A DNA stretch of 64,000 bases from Procambarus clarkii (Eukaryota > Arthropoda > Malacostraca > Decapoda > Cambaridae), in contig NC_091228.1 in assembly GCF_040958095.1 (NCBI RefSeq), positions 7,790,936-7,854,935 of the forward strand, written 5' to 3'. Positions 23,900 through 36,324 of the stretch are shown piece after piece. Made by a program: the position numbers and the translations under genes. The first letter of the stretch is position 1, and each line of letters begins with the position of its first letter. Under the pieces are notes generated by a model. It searched no databases, was not told the origin of the DNA, and saw nothing but the letters and a program-made list of their open reading frames with translations.

Positions 23900-25110
23900 C
23901 CTTTGCTAGTCTGACCTTTTAGCTGATAATGCCACTGGCGTTGAAATGGACGCTTCAACGTTTGAGCTTCGTTGAAGCATTCATTATTTACTCTCTGGGG
24001 AAAGGTGGACGGTGTGTAGGCTTTTTTGGGGGGGCTCCGGAAGACAATGCTACGTTTACGCAACCTTAAAAAGTCTTAAATGTTAGTATTCTTGTTTCTG
24101 GTAATGTCTTTGTTTTGGTGTTTAATTCGTTGTTTTCCGTTATTACGATATTATTAATATTCGTTTTATTTACTTAGTTGTTATTTCTTTAATATATTTA
24201 TCGTCATTGTTTTAATTTATTAATATAATTATTAAAATTTATAATTAGTATTAGAGATTTTATTTTAGTTATTAACAGGTATTACTATTTTGTGTTTTGT
24301 AATGCCACTTATAAAAGTTTACACTAAAGAGTTTAAGATATAAATGCACTTTTTCTGTAATGTTTTCTTAAGTAATGAACGGATTCTATTATTTTTTCCG
24401 TCCTTTGTGTATTTTTGTCAAACATGTTCAAGGTTTCTTAATTGTTGGGGTGTTACTGTGTTAAGGTCACATCACTAATGACAAAATGGTTTCAGTAATG
24501 GTGCATATTTCTGGGAGTGAGATCGACTAAATTTCACTGTTCCTACAGAGGAAACATTAGGTGTCTGGTTATAGCATATTGCAATTTCCTGTTTGTTAGT
24601 TGGTTGTTAAGAGAGGAACTTTTTAGAATCTACAAGTTCCTCTCTTGTGCTCCTCTCTCTTTCTATTATGTTCCTCTTTTCCTCTTGGTGGAGTGCTTAA
24701 TCCCCACCAATTAGATCATTTAGAATGTAGATATAAATGGTGGTGGTTATATACTTGGTGACCCTCGTAAAATGCCTAGACTAGCTACTGACTGTGGTCG
24801 AGGGTCAGGATGTTCGGCATTCGGTCAAGTTAATTAAGTTAGCATCTCACTGTAGAGTGGTAACCCAAATTAGAGGTGAGGTCTTCAATATATATGTAAT
24901 TTGGAAGTTAGAGTGTTATATATATACATTCTTTTACATCAAAATGACGCGTTACCCTTCGCTAACATGATAGTGGACAGTGTCATCAATTTCCACTTCT
25001 GGCACGGTAACTGCTGAGCTGCATATTTCAACTTTCTGAATTGAAGCTTTTCATGATATTTATTAACATGTCTACAACTTCCCACATCTCGCCGATCTCC
25101 AAAAGCATTC
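23900..25110. other. AT-rich DNA, no gene recognised
   Basis: 24060-24480 is T-rich. No long frames, element heads or tandem arrays. Confidence 0.55.
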
Positions 25111-25114
25111 TCCC

Positions 25115-25235
25115 ATGTATATCCGGCACTTGCTGCTATTCCCTTCACCTGGGCTGTTGGAGACTCGAACTGGGGGCCCCACGTTCGTGAGGTCGAAGCA
25201 CTATCGACGTTTGTGCTTGCTGATATCTTCTCCCA
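25115..25235 (-). mobile_element. Possible tRNA-like SINE head
   Basis: Minus strand has GATAGTGCTTCGACCTCACG and CCCAGTTCGAGTCTCC, a B-box-like motif, at tRNA-like spacing. The minus frame 25247-24939 (102 codons) crosses it and is not recognised as a protein. Confidence 0.4.
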
Positions 25236-25249
25236 TGCTTCTCCCATCT

Positions 25250-26560
25250 ATTTTGATACAAATATCTGTTCCAGGTAATTTGTTTTAGGCATGGAGGATC
25301 CTTACACAATACAAGCTAAATTTCGAATTTATTTTTAATATTCTTTCATATATCATTGTAGACTAATTCTTCAATCGTTCATTGACTCACCTGCGTTCAC
25401 GTGTAGAGCGATTGTTCAAGCGTTTATACTGTGTTACTTTTGCATTGATTTTGAACAACTTTCCACAATATCTCTCCCTGTTCTTTGTTGCGCTATTATG
25501 AAAAATGTCATTGATACGTGCAACTGTAAATGGGCTTCAGATCTAGTACATTTACCTCTTTCAGGGAGGAATATTCCTTCATGTGATCTTTCAATCAACT
25601 CGCTCTATCAGGACTAATCATGTTAACATTTGCACTTCTTTAATCAAATCCACCGATCTGACTTTTAAAATACACCCTGTTAATTATCTTCATTAGTGGT
25701 GTAAAATAACAGTTTATATAAGGCATTTACACATAAGAGACATTAAATGTAACTTTAATTTTCTCACAATGCTATAGGAGCCATATAAGGGCCCTGGAAA
25801 TTCTGATGAAACAACCGTAGTCTTTCCGGAAAAGGCAGAGTGAGTGAATGGTGTTGACCTTTCAATAGAGCGTAAAAAAACTAACTTCTGCAACACGACC
25901 AAAAAATATTAACAAAGGAAAAACAAACCCAAAAGTTGCAATTTTTGCAATTAAGGCAATTTTTTCACAGGGTTTCGGAGCATAGCATTTGGTCGTAACG
26001 TTATTAATGACATTTGCAACTTATTCCATACCCTTTGCAACCTATTCTGGCCCACTGCGAGCCCCTACATACCCCTGCAACCTCTCACATGCCCCAAACA
26101 TCGACGAAGCTTTTCTCATCACACCAACACGACCAGCTGTCGACAACCAGTCAATACACACAAGGCCACTCGACCATCTTCTAGAGACCAGGCAATGATA
26201 GACCATCCAGTGTAATGCTTCAACAGATTTTGCAACATAGAAGATAGCAAAACTGCAGTGTGCCTATTAATCAATAACCTGCACTAAATCACACATCATA
26301 TGCACTTGTAATTATTGTGCAACAAATATTTACATGAACACACATACATATACATATAGAACACCCTTGGACAGAGCATGCACACTTGTAAATATGGAAC
26401 ATACATGTACACATTTACACACATGTATACATCCCACAGACATACGAATACACAGAAATACACCGTCTCCAAACTTACCTTCACAACAACATATTACATG
26501 AGATGAAAAATTTCTCCTTTGTGTGAGATAAAGACGGAGTCAAGTTTACCTGGAGAAGTG
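25250..26560. other. AT-rich DNA, no gene recognised
   Basis: Includes a short ACATACATATACA-rich stretch at 26335-26465. No supported features otherwise. Confidence 0.5.
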
Positions 26561-26564
26561 GAGA

Positions 26565-27260
26565 TAACAGGCTCCCTCTCTCTCTCCTTCCTTTATCATC
26601 TTCCCCCACTCTTTTCCACAATCTTTTCATTATCTCTGTTTCCCTTTTTTTCTCTCACTCACTCCCACTCATTTTCATTGTCCTTTTTTTTTCCTTTTTT
26701 CTATTTTGTCGTCTTTTTGCCAAGTCTGTGTATCACTTTTTCACTGTTATCAAGCCTGAATCTCTTGTCATTTCTCTTCTCTCTTGTTATTTTTCTCTTG
26801 TTTGGCTTTTTCATCACTGTTCCACTCTTTCTTCGATTTTTTTCATTTCTACATCTCGCTCTCTACCACCCTCTGATTCTCTTAAACTTCATTCTCTGTT
26901 TCTCCGTCAGTGTCTTTCATTCCGTTTTTTCATTTTATCTGTTAACCAATTTCGTCAATATCTTTCATCTATCATTTGCTCCTCCTATTTTTATCTTCCA
27001 GGTATTACGTGATTCCTTCGTTCCCTGTTATTGTGCTTAGAAGGAGATAAACTGGAATGGATATGAATATATGCAACATGGAAGCAAGTAGGGGGAAAGG
27101 AGATTTGTGAAAGAAAGAGAGATAAATAGATAGTAGGGAAGGAAAAGGAAGGAAGTAGAGGAAGGTAGAGACGTAAGGATAGATGGAGTAAGAGGGGAAG
27201 GAAGTAAAGACAGATAAGAAAGTAGGAGAGGAGCTTTAAGACAGGCAAGGAAACGGGGGA
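26565..27260. other. Long pyrimidine tract, 39-nt island, then purine tract
   Basis: 26565-26999 is about 435 nt of mostly C/T ending in ATCTTCCAG at 27001. Then 27002-27040 is an island of mixed composition, and 27041-27260 is purine-rich. The pyrimidine tract gives a 173-codon hydrophobic frame (plus 26519-27040), which is a composition artefact. Confidence 0.6.
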
Positions 27261-27261
27261 T

Positions 27262-27628
27262 AGGTAGGGATGGAGAGAAAGCTATCCAGTCATCTTAGAC
27301 TTTATCTAAGCTTCCTCCTGGACTTATCAGGAGCAGTTGTTGACCAGATAACACTTATCAACTTAACCCACGAAAAGTTTATTATTTCACTCGCCTCCAA
27401 ATTAAATATTTTTCATTCAGTTAAAAACTTTCACATAAATACAATCAAGAGAATAAATTAAGATACGCGTATATTTTGAATTTAGGGTAAAATTAATTGT
27501 AATTGAATTCTCACCAATGCTACCTTTGTAAATAAGAATAATTGATTAAAAACACATTAAAATATGAATTAAATCACGTGTCTATTGATTTCCCATTTAC
27601 CGTTTCCTATTATCGGAGACAGAAAGGA
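27262..27628. other. AT-rich DNA, no gene recognised
   Basis: No repeats or coding signals seen; many short stops. Confidence 0.5.
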
Positions 27629-27863
27629 TATCTTGAGGTTATCTTGAGATGATTTCGGGGCTTTAGTGTCCCCGCGGCCTGGTCCTCGACCAGGCCTCCA
27701 CCCCCAGGAAGCAGCCCGTGACAGCTGACTAACTCCCCAGGTACCTATTTTACTGCTAGGTAACAGGTGGCTCAGGGTGAAAGAAACTCTCCGGCGCCCG
27801 GGATTGGACCCGGGACCACAGGGTCACGTGTCCAGTGTTCTGTCCGCTCAGCCACCGGCTCCC
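27629..27863 (-). mobile_element. SINE-1 with small internal deletion
   Basis: Complete tail, GC-rich part and head. It lacks about 15 nt between AGAGTTTCTTTCACC and the GCGCCGG after the head, where other copies have GAGAAACAATGGGC. Confidence 0.9.
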
Positions 27864-27954
27864 ATAGTTAACTCCCATAGGATAGTAAGATTTCAGAGAA
27901 CACTCTAAGGCTAATGTATTATTTCCCCAAAATGCAACCACAGAACAGTTTCCT

Positions 27955-28095
27955 ATTTCCCAGATACCTATTTACGAGTAGTTACAGTAGCATCAGATGA
28001 AACGAAACTTGCCTAAACACTCCTCTGTCCTGCCGTGGGAGTCGAACCCAGGACCTTGCGGTTCTGAACCGAGTGTCTTGACGAAGGTGTTTCTG
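27955..28095 (-). mobile_element. SINE with another tRNA-like head and related core
   Basis: Minus strand: GTCAAGACACTCGGTTCAGA, B-box CTGGGTTCGACTCC, then AAGTTTCGTTTCATCTGATG, ACTACTCGTAAATAGGTATC. The core resembles the SINE-1 core (AGTTTCTTTCACCC, AGTAAATAGGTACC) but is diverged. Confidence 0.65.
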
Positions 28096-28099
28096 GAAC

Positions 28100-28165
28100 C
28101 CCACAGCTAAAACCTCTGGTTCTGAAACCAGAGGTCTTCAAACCTCTGGTTTCCTCTGGTTTTAC
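28100..28165. repeat. Small hairpin and CCTCTGGTT repeats
   Basis: ACCTCTGGTT-CTG-AAACCAGAGGT forms a perfect short hairpin, followed by two more CCTCTGGTTT copies. Confidence 0.7.
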
Positions 28166-28169
28166 GAAC

Positions 28170-29040
28170 GATAGAACGTGGAAAAGTCTCGTGTGAGCAT
28201 TCCAGAATTCACGGGCCTTAGCTGCTATCTGAGAAAATATAAGTATTGGATAATGCCATCTCTTCTCCTTCAGAGAAAACGAAAGAAAACGGAATGTCAG
28301 CCCTGAAGATGACCGCTTCACTTAAGTAATTCGTAGTGACAACATTGACAGCTCCTTCTCAGCCGAGCCAAGGTAAAACTGGTTATAAGAGATAGAATAA
28401 TTTTAGTTTAGTGCTGATAAAACCGGTTCCAGAGCTAATAGGCCTCAGTGCTAATATGTCCGAACCCATTTGTGATGCATTTTTCTCTACTAGCAATATA
28501 GGGGGTTCTAGGAATGGCGCTTTTGCCTCTAGTTCCTCTAGTAATCGATGAGTCTGGCTCTCTAGTAGCCACTACACTGCTGATGAACTCTTCATTGTGA
28601 GTTAGTGATGAGGTTGTTCCACTAGCTAAGGTACTCATCGTCTCTGCGTTAAACCTCCATTGTCGCAATTCTGGGATATGAAGAATAATCACAATGTGAC
28701 TACTTAATCCACCACTCATCCCCCCTACTCGACCTCCAATCATCACTATCCGCTCATCTTTCATCCATCACTTGTTAATCATTTGTTCACCATTCGTCTC
28801 CCACACAGTTACCAATCAATAACCAATCGGCCGACTCTCATCCAATACTCTTATGTATCTCTGTCTTTCTTAACCGTCAATCACGTCATCCATCTCCAGA
28901 TCTATCGTCATCCATCTCTGTCATCCATCTCTCAGATGAAGTCATCTCTCGCCATCCATCTCTCATCTCTCATCCATCTCTCATACGTCATCCGTCTCTC
29001 AGATGAAGCTGGTCCACTATTCAGATAGTGGATCATACTC
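28170..29040. other. Intergenic DNA, no gene recognised
   Basis: 28860-29000 has degenerate CATCCATCTCTC repeats. No other feature supported. Confidence 0.5.
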
Positions 29041-29042
29041 TC

Positions 29043-29152
29043 TCAACCACTTGGGCTGGACGGTAGAGCGACAGTCTCGGTTCATGCAGGTCGGCGTTCA
29101 ATCCCCGACCGTCCAAGTGGTTGGGCACCATTAATTCCCCCGTCCACTCCCA
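29043..29152 (+). mobile_element. SINE-2 fragment
   Basis: CAACCACTTGGGCTGGACGG, TAGAGCGACAGTCTC and GCGTTCAATCCCCGACCGTC. The 3' part ends early, after CCCCCGTCC. Confidence 0.85.
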
Positions 29153-29228
29153 CGCTCACACATGAACCAACTGGATCATGATAGTGTCGTGATGCGCCTG
29201 TTTAAGGTGTGTAGTCTAAACCACTGCA

Positions 29229-29775
29229 TTTCTCTCATATCTCCCTACCTCCTCCTCACCTCTCTACCTCCCTCTCTCCCTCTCTCTCTCTCTCTCTCTC
29301 CACCCCCTCACCCCACACTACAGCAATCCTTCCCTCTCTTTACTCTCTCCCATCCCGTCAACTCCCTAGCGACATGGATCAATCTGGAAGTAGAGAAGAA
29401 AAGGGAAGAAAGAGGAGATACATAGGCTTGGAGCTTCCTTGGGGAGAGGGGAGAAAGGGTTCGCTAGGGGAGATGATACTGGAAAGGGGGTGAGTGACTT
29501 GGTGCTCTTGAGGATAAGAGGGGGACAGGTAGACTATCTGAAGAGGTGGAAAAGGGAATATTCTTGGAAAGGGAGGTCTAGAGGGAGAGAGGAGGACGTG
29601 AGCTAGGAAAGGGGATGCTATCATGTAGAATGGAAAGGATGTTCTAAGGAAATGGAGACTAAAGGGAAGGAAAGGGAGAGATGGGGGAGACTATTTGGGT
29701 AGGGAAGGGAGTAGGCAGTAGGAAGGAAGAGGTATCTGGAGATGATGAAATATTAAGGAAGCAAGAGATACAAAG
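29229..29775. other. Pyrimidine tract, short island, purine tract
   Basis: 29229-29367 is C/T-rich and ends in CTCCCTAG at 29369. About 15-20 nt of mixed sequence follow, then 29385-29775 is purine-rich. Minus-strand proline/serine-rich frames here are composition artefacts. Confidence 0.6.
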
Positions 29776-29890
29776 AGAAGGGAACTATCAGGATGAGAAG
29801 GGACCATGTATCACTTGGTAAGGATTTAGGAAGAGACGGGGGGTTCGGGGATTGAACGCCGACCTGCCTGAAGCTAGACCGTCACTTCAT
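29776..29890 (-). mobile_element. Decayed SINE-2 copy
   Basis: Minus strand keeps GCAGGTCGGCGTTCAATCCC near the head and TGATAGTTCCCTTCTC at the 3' end; the middle is diverged. Confidence 0.6.
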
Positions 29891-30154
29891 GCCTTGTGAG
29901 AAATGGGTTAGTTGGTGCTAGGTGCTACTAGTGAGAGAGAGGGAGGCTTGTCGTAAGCTATGTAGGCCTAGGAAGTGAAGTGGAAATTCTTGGCTTCCTT
30001 CATTCTGAACTATTTCGTTTCCTTTCCAATATCCTGCAAGCGATTAGATTTTTTGGCCAACGGTTTTTCCAAATTAAAGGAAATTTGATATGTTCTGAAG
30101 GATGATAGTGTATTTTTGTTCAGAGAGGATTGTCTGTCAATTTGTTTGACTCTT

Positions 30155-30390
30155 TCCCTCTATTTCTCTCTCTCTTACTGTCTCTGTCTCTGTCTGTCTG
30201 TCTCTGTCTCTGTCTGTCTGTCTCTGTCTCTGTCTGTCTCTGTCTCTGTCTCTCTGTCTCTCTGTCTGTCTCTCTCTGTCTCTCTGTCTCTCTCTCTCTG
30301 TCTCTGTCTCTCTGTCTCTGTCTCTCTGTTTCTGTCTCTCTGTCTCTCTCTCTGTCTCTCTGTCTCTCTCTCTCTCTCTGTCTCTCTCTC
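30155..30390. repeat. CTGTCT-type microsatellite
   Basis: Imperfect CTCTGTCTGT array of about 230 nt, the same kind as at the window start. Serine/leucine-rich frames are artefacts. Confidence 0.95.
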
Positions 30391-30824
30391 TTAAATTATT
30401 ATGAATGACACAATGCTCCAGGTAATGAACTATGGGTACGACATCCCGCAGAGTTTTCCGTGCTCCTCTAATTACTCCCTAATTAATTTTCTCATAATGT
30501 TACTTCTGTTCTTCATATCTGTCTTCCTATCTTCATAATTCCCTCGTTTTGTTCTTATCCTCCTCTTCCTTAAGCTTATTGTTTATCATTGTTACCTTCA
30601 TTCTTATCTCTCTTGTTCTCCTGTTTCTCGTTTTCCCTCATCCTCTTCAGTTTTTTATTCATTCATATCTTTCCTCTTTAACCTCGTCCTCTTTGGCTGC
30701 TCCTCTTCCCTAATTCTATTCCTTCTCTTCTTCCTTATCCTTTCCCTTCTTTTATTGTCCTCTATCATAAGCCATTTTTCTACAATGTTACAATTTATTT
30801 CATTGTAACTGCTAGTAGCCCTCC

Positions 30825-31075
30825 CTATATGGTAACCGCTTGTAGCTCCACTCACGCCAGTAAACCGCTTGTAGCCCACCTTTATTGACTCGTCTCGTAG
30901 TGATAACCGCTTGTAGCTCACACCACTCATGTTAGCCAACCGCTTGTAGTCCATCTTTATTGACTCGTCTCGTAGTGATAACCGCTTGTAGCTCACACCA
31001 CTCATGTTAGCCAACCGCTTGTAGTCCACCTTTATTGACTCGTCTCGTAGTGATAACCGCTTGTAGCGACTCTTA
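30825..31075. repeat. 75-bp minisatellite with internal 12-bp motif
   Basis: Units contain TGATAACCGCTTGTAGCTCA and TTTATTGACTCGTCTCGTAG. The motif AACCGCTTGTAG occurs twice per unit, so the 75-bp unit arose from smaller ones. The minus-strand 154-codon frame stays open because 75 is divisible by three. Confidence 0.9.
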
Positions 31076-31079
31076 GAGA

Positions 31080-31955
31080 TTCCTCCCATGATGGTAACTA
31101 CCTGTAGAGTTTTCTCCATATGTCACTCGCCTGCCTACGGCCTCTCAAGCAAAGGACATACATTGGCTGGAATGAGGCAGCCTTGTGCGTTATATAATCA
31201 GTCGGGGGTGGTTCAGTGGTTTTAATTTGATGGTAAATATCATGATTGGCAGGAAAGGGAAGGAAAGAGGAGGTGTGGGAAGGTAGGTAGGGTAAAGGGG
31301 GAGGAGATAGAAAGGCGCTGTATGGGGCTCTGTTTTTCATTCACATTCTCTTTCATTCACTCTTTCTCCCTCTCTCTCTCTCTCTGCCTCTCTTCTTCCT
31401 CTCTTCGTCTGACTTTTTCTCCCTCTCTCAATCTCTTCACTTTATATATAATATATAATATATTATAGCCCATTCCTCTGAAACAGCAACGCAATTCTCA
31501 GCATATCCCTGGAAACACAAACCTAAACTGTCTCTATTTACCGCTTGTTACAACTTGTAATAAAACTGTTACATCTTGGCTTAACATGTTTATGACGTAT
31601 TAGAACGTTGTTACAACTTGCTATATTGGTTGTTATAACTGGTTAGGTGGTGTTAACTTTTTCGAACGTTGTACCAATGTCGTAGTTTCGGTGTGTGTGT
31701 TTGGCGGGTATATCCGTCACGGAACAGGAACAAACACGGAACAGCAACTCCCACGGTCCTACAGGAGACCCACAAGTATCAGGAACGTGTTGGATTAGGG
31801 TTCCGTGGCCGGGAAAAGGACGCTGCGAGGGTCGAGGTTCGTCAGCACTTAAGAACAAACTTCGGCTGAGTTTCGTGATCTTTTCCTAAATAAATTAATT
31901 AAGAAAAGAGACAGTACAGGCCAGAAAAATAAATAAGTGATTTGTTGAGCGGAAC
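31080..31955. other. Mixed DNA with an unassigned unique block
   Basis: 31350-31390 is CT-rich. 31640-31870 is of balanced composition with overlapping frames on both strands (for example minus RPFPGHGTLIQHVPDTCGSP) and a CCTCGACCCTCGCAG acceptor-like junction on the minus strand near 31826. Nothing recognisable, so no gene is called. Confidence 0.4.

Positions 31956-31956
<1 letters not shown>

Positions 31957-32026
<70 letters not shown>
31957..32026. repeat. (GT)n microsatellite
   Basis: About 34 GT units. Confidence 0.95.
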
Positions 32027-32184
32027 AGAGAACGGGCTGCTCCCTCACATAATATCCATATCTCCTCTTATACCTCCATCTTATCGTCCGCCCTTCTCGG
32101 AATATCCATCTTCTCCGCCTATATATACGTTTTTCTCAACTATTATACACCCATATTTAGTGACGTCTCCAACTATGAGATTAT

Positions 32185-32185
32185 A

Positions 32186-32253
<68 letters not shown>
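32185..32253. repeat. (AT)n microsatellite
   Basis: About 32 AT units with one GT break. Confidence 0.95.
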
Positions 32254-33489
32254 CACTCTAAAGTAATATTTGTCATTTTACATGATAATTATGTTAATAA
32301 ATAAATATTATAATCATGGTAATAATTATGCAATCATGATCATAATTATATTATTCATATTACTCAGATTATTTAAATTATATAATTATACATGGCACAA
32401 ACGCTTTACTTACTTGCTGCTTTAGTAAATATACATTTTATACAAAATGTTTAAAACCACTCTGTGGTATTCTTATGCATATTAAAAAAAATAATATTTT
32501 AGTTAAAAATTATGTTATCATGATCAATTAATTTTATTTTATAATTACGAAATCATTATTGAGATAAACACAATTTTATTTTAATAAATCTTGTTTTTGT
32601 ATAGATCGAGTTAATATATTTTAGTAAGGTTGCGTGCAGTTACATAAAGTTCTTCAGACAAGCATGTTCTCAACTTTCTAGGAATAACCATTAATATTTT
32701 TTTCAAGTGAATTCCAACATGAGATTCATATGATATTTATAAGAAAATCAGAACGACGAAACTCCTACTGGATCGTTTCGTGCGTGTGTGTTGTATGATT
32801 TGGAATTCGTGTCTTTAATTTGTTATGGCTAATTTGGGGCTGAAACCTGAGTGTTGGGAACCTTACCTGCTTCACCATCACTGTTGGTGAGACTGTCACT
32901 ATCATGGTCACCGTCAGCAGCACTGTCACTCTCATTGTACCTATCATCAACAAACTACAATAACCACTAACCAATAACTTCATTATCAACGTCACTGTAA
33001 CAATGACTCGTTTCACCATGTTGTTTTTGCAGTGACAAGCTTGGTTCCAGTGCGTCACTGTTTTTCAACATATAATACACAATTATATATAAGATTTTAT
33101 CTTTATTACTCAATTGTGTTTCCCCTTTCCATCTATGATCCCACGTTTTTAGGCTCCTTACATTCAACATTGATTTTCTGTTTTTCTTGGATATTTCTCT
33201 TTGATATTTTGTATGTTGTTATCATGTTCTTCCTGTTTGGAAGAGGATTGAACGTGACTGAAAAAGGTTAGGACATGCTAAATTCTTTTATTTCTTCTTT
33301 TATTCTTATTTTATTATTCCTAAGTTCAGGAACGTGTATTGTTGTACATCTTTGGACATTTTTTTAAGTGTTTTTGTTCAAGTTTCTTTAGGACAATTAC
33401 TAGTTTGGAATGCGATACCAATGTTATTCTAGTGATTTGTACCTCTGGTGTTATGTTCTGTGTTCATTGTTCATTAGCAAACCCTTTTT
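32254..33489. other. AT-rich DNA, no gene recognised
   Basis: 32254-32760 is very AT-rich. 32880-33010 has degenerate CACTGTCAC/ATCATC repeats. No coding signal. Confidence 0.5.
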
Positions 33490-33850
33490 ATTTTCTTGAT
33501 TTGTGTATGTTATCGTGTTAATTTTGAAGTTCATCTCAGTTCTCCCATGTTCTAATTCTTCTCACTAGTTTCGTGTCACCAACAAACAGCAAGGAATGAG
33601 CAAGCTTCAACTGTCTGGTGTTTACATTTCTTTGAAGATGGATGGTTCCTAGTACCATACATTGTGGTATTCCTCTCATTGTCACTACTGAAATACTTTC
33701 CCTGTCACTGTGACCCTTTGCCTATTTCCATAGAGGTATTCACTCACACGACTGTACCCTATTTCCCATACACCAGTTTGTATATATAATTTAAAAAGTA
33801 ATCTCTTGTGAGGAACAGTGTTATAAGCTCTCTGACACTCAAGGAATATA
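33490..33850 (-). pseudogene. Ancient LINE-A-like reverse transcriptase remnant
   Basis: Minus strand reads IFLECQRAYNTVPHKRLLFK, then IQTGVW and YLYGNRQRVTVTGK, matching in order IFLDCQKAFDTVPHKRLVRK, MQAGVR and YLSNRRQRVCVRGE of the copy at 38.5-40.7 kb. Further on GIPQ and LLFVGDTKLVRRI align with GVPQ and MFADDAKIMRRI. The catalytic DD is changed and stops occur. Divergence is much higher than in the other copies, so it is an old copy or a related family. Confidence 0.8.
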
Positions 33851-34159
33851 TATGTTGACATTTAATTAATTGGGGGAAGTGATGGGGGTCTGTGATGTGG
33901 GGTCAGAGTCGTCGTCGTGTTGGTCAACGACATGAGGATCCACTTTTTGCATAGGCCTATGCTCCAGCCTCCAGGTGCTGCTTATATTTTAATCTTCACA
34001 CACTCGCCTTACTGCAACAAAAAAACATTATTACTCTATTCATATCCCAAACACCTTCACATTTTCTTCTTAATGCTATAGATGTTCCTGTCAACTTATT
34101 TCTGTCACTATTACCGTCACTACTGTCAATTTCAGTGGTGTCAACTGCCCTTGATCTAA

Positions 34160-34275
34160 GGTCACCATCATTTCTATCGCAATCACCATCATTTCTGTCG
34201 CAATCACCATCATTTCTGTCGCAATCACCATCATTTCTGTCGCAATCACCATCATTTCTGTCGCAATCACCGTCA
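34160..34275. repeat. 21-bp minisatellite, five to six units
   Basis: Unit CATCATTTCTGTCGCAATCAC, in frame with three-base codons (DGDCDRN repeats on the minus strand). Confidence 0.95.
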
Positions 34276-34595
34276 CAACTGTCACCTTCGTAGACACAAC
34301 TGTCACTTTCTTGGACACAAGTGTCACCCCTCCTCATAACTGCCCAATCCTCGTCACTATTATTGTAGTTATCAGGAGTAATGCCTCACTACTGACTTCA
34401 CTGTCACAACTATCAACACCATCATTGCTCTCAACATCACCATCACAGAAGGTGTTCCAAGCCCCACCATCGCTCAAAATATCTCCCACTCTCTCCCTCA
34501 CTCTCCCCTTACCTCCTCACCCCTTACCATTTCTCCCTCCCCCCTCCTTTCTCACCCCATCCTCTCTCCCTCCCTCCCTGGCTCCCCCCACGCAG

Positions 34596-34694
34596 CATCT
34601 CCATATATCGGCCAAACGCGGGAGCAATATTTCTCACCCTCGGACATGCACGAGGAAAAATATGAAAGGAGAACGCTTCAAGGGTCTCCACAAC
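34596..34694 (+). other. Candidate 99-nt internal exon (unproven)
   Basis: A C/T-rich tract (34470-34594) ends in CCCCCCACGCAG at 34595. A 99-nt island follows, with donor-like GTATAG at 34695. Two frames are open: phase 1-1 (SPYIGQTREQYFSPSDMHEE...) and phase 0-0 (HLHISAKRGSNISHPRTCTR...). A purine/G-rich tract starts at 34720. Borders and composition are seen; exon status is inference. No family recognised. Confidence 0.35.
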
Positions 34695-34719
34695 GTATAG
34701 TGTCAGTCTACCAATGTTG

Positions 34720-35290
34720 TGGTGGGGGAGGGAGCGAGGTGGGGTGTGTGAGAGGGGGGAGGGATTAGGGGTAAGGGAGATAGGGGGGTATGGGGGTGAA
34801 AGGGGTGATGCTGGAGTAGGATTGACGGGAGATGAGGGTGAAGGAAAGGGGGGAGGTGAAGGGAGGAAGGGGGAATAGGGGGGGATTTATGAAAGTGAGG
34901 AAGGGGTAGGGGGTGGATAATGAGGAAGGGAAAAGGGGTATAATGAGGTGATGAGGGTAAGAAAATGAGTAATTGAGATTCATTAGGGTGTAGCAGGGGG
35001 GGGGGAAAGGATGAGTGTCAGGCTAATGTGAGTTTGAAGAACGAATGAGGAAGAGAAACTCATATCCATTCTCTCTCATTCCTCATCAATATGAGAGTTG
35101 TGGAGAAGAACTTAGACTGATGTGGAAGGGTTTAAGGGAAAAGGTTGTTGAAATGGTTGAGATTGAGGGAATGGAAAGGGGGGGAAGGGGAGGGTGGCGA
35201 AAGGTGAGGTAAAGTGATAGAGACAAAGAGAAAGAAGGAAGAGACAGGAACGATGGAGAAAGGAAGAAACTAGGAGTGGAAGGATAATAA
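34720..35290. other. Purine-rich tract without genes
   Basis: G/A-rich on the plus strand for about 570 nt. Minus-strand proline/serine-rich frames are composition artefacts. Confidence 0.7.
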
Positions 35291-35559
35291 AGTGGGATGA
35301 AAGAATGGCTTCGAAGTACATAAAACTAAAGCCATTTTAAAATAGAAGCTCTATAGAGCTTCGGCCTCTCACGCTTGGGGTTCACGGTTCGAGTCTTCTA
35401 GAGCCCAGGTAAATGGAGTGGTAAAGCCATTTTTTTATTATATAAAACTCTTTTTTTTTTAAATGGTCTTGTATCTCCCTCTTATAACTCTCCCAAGAGT
35501 TCTATTAACTCTTACAACGTTGGATGTTGATGCTCTTACAAGATCATCAATCCCTTAAC

Positions 35560-35930
35560 CCAGACCATCAACATCTCTTAACCCAGAACATCCACATCTT
35601 AACCCAGAACATGAACATCTTAACCTAGAACATCAACAACGTTCCTTAGAGCAATATCAACTTTTCCCAAATCAATTACTTTCCACAGACCACCAACATC
35701 TTAACCTAGAACATCAACAACTCCGCCTAGATCATCAACACGTTCCCCAGAACATCAACAACTCCGCCTAGATCATCAACACCTTCCCCAGAACTTCAAC
35801 AACTCCGCCTAGATCATCAACACGTTCCCCAGAACATCAACAACTCCGCCTAGATCATCAACACGTTCCCCAGAACATCAACAACTCCGCCTAGATCATC
35901 AACACGTTCCCCAGAGCATCAACAACTCCT
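35560..35930. repeat. 41-bp minisatellite, about five regular units and decayed ones before
   Basis: Unit with CAGAACATCAACAACTCCGC and CTAGATCATCAACACGTTCC; CTCCGCCTAG recurs at 35721, 35762, 35803, 35844 and 35885. Upstream from 35560 are shorter decayed units (CCCAGAACATCAACATCTTAA). Confidence 0.95.
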
Positions 35931-36193
35931 TCCAATGCTCACTGTTCAGGAATTTTCATTGTCATTTCAACTCCCTTCACCCCATCTCCTCTCACAACTG
36001 AAAAAGATGCTCCCCTCCCCACACACCCCTGCCAAAGCACTCCCCTGTTCTCCCACCTCCACATAAGCACCTCATCCCCCACAACATACCCTCACCCCAA
36101 CATACCCCCTCCCCACCCCTTCCGGTAAGATACACTCCCTCGCAAACTTAAGCATCCCCCATTTTTACACCGTCTCCCTCCCTAACTCCACAG

Positions 36194-36324
36194 ATATTTG
36201 CAATTCAAAGATTGCTCTCCAAACCTCGCACTATTCAGCTATGTCTCACTGTGGGAGTTTCCATTTCTCAAAACGCCATCCTGCGTCCTTGCATGTTTTG
36301 ACTCGCCATCAAATCCACACCACA

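Noticed and set aside
26519-27040. 173-codon hydrophobic membrane protein
   Set aside because: The frame is a translated pyrimidine tract (mostly S, F, L, P) without any domain.
30655-31119. 154-codon minus-strand protein
   Set aside because: Produced by the 75-bp tandem repeat.
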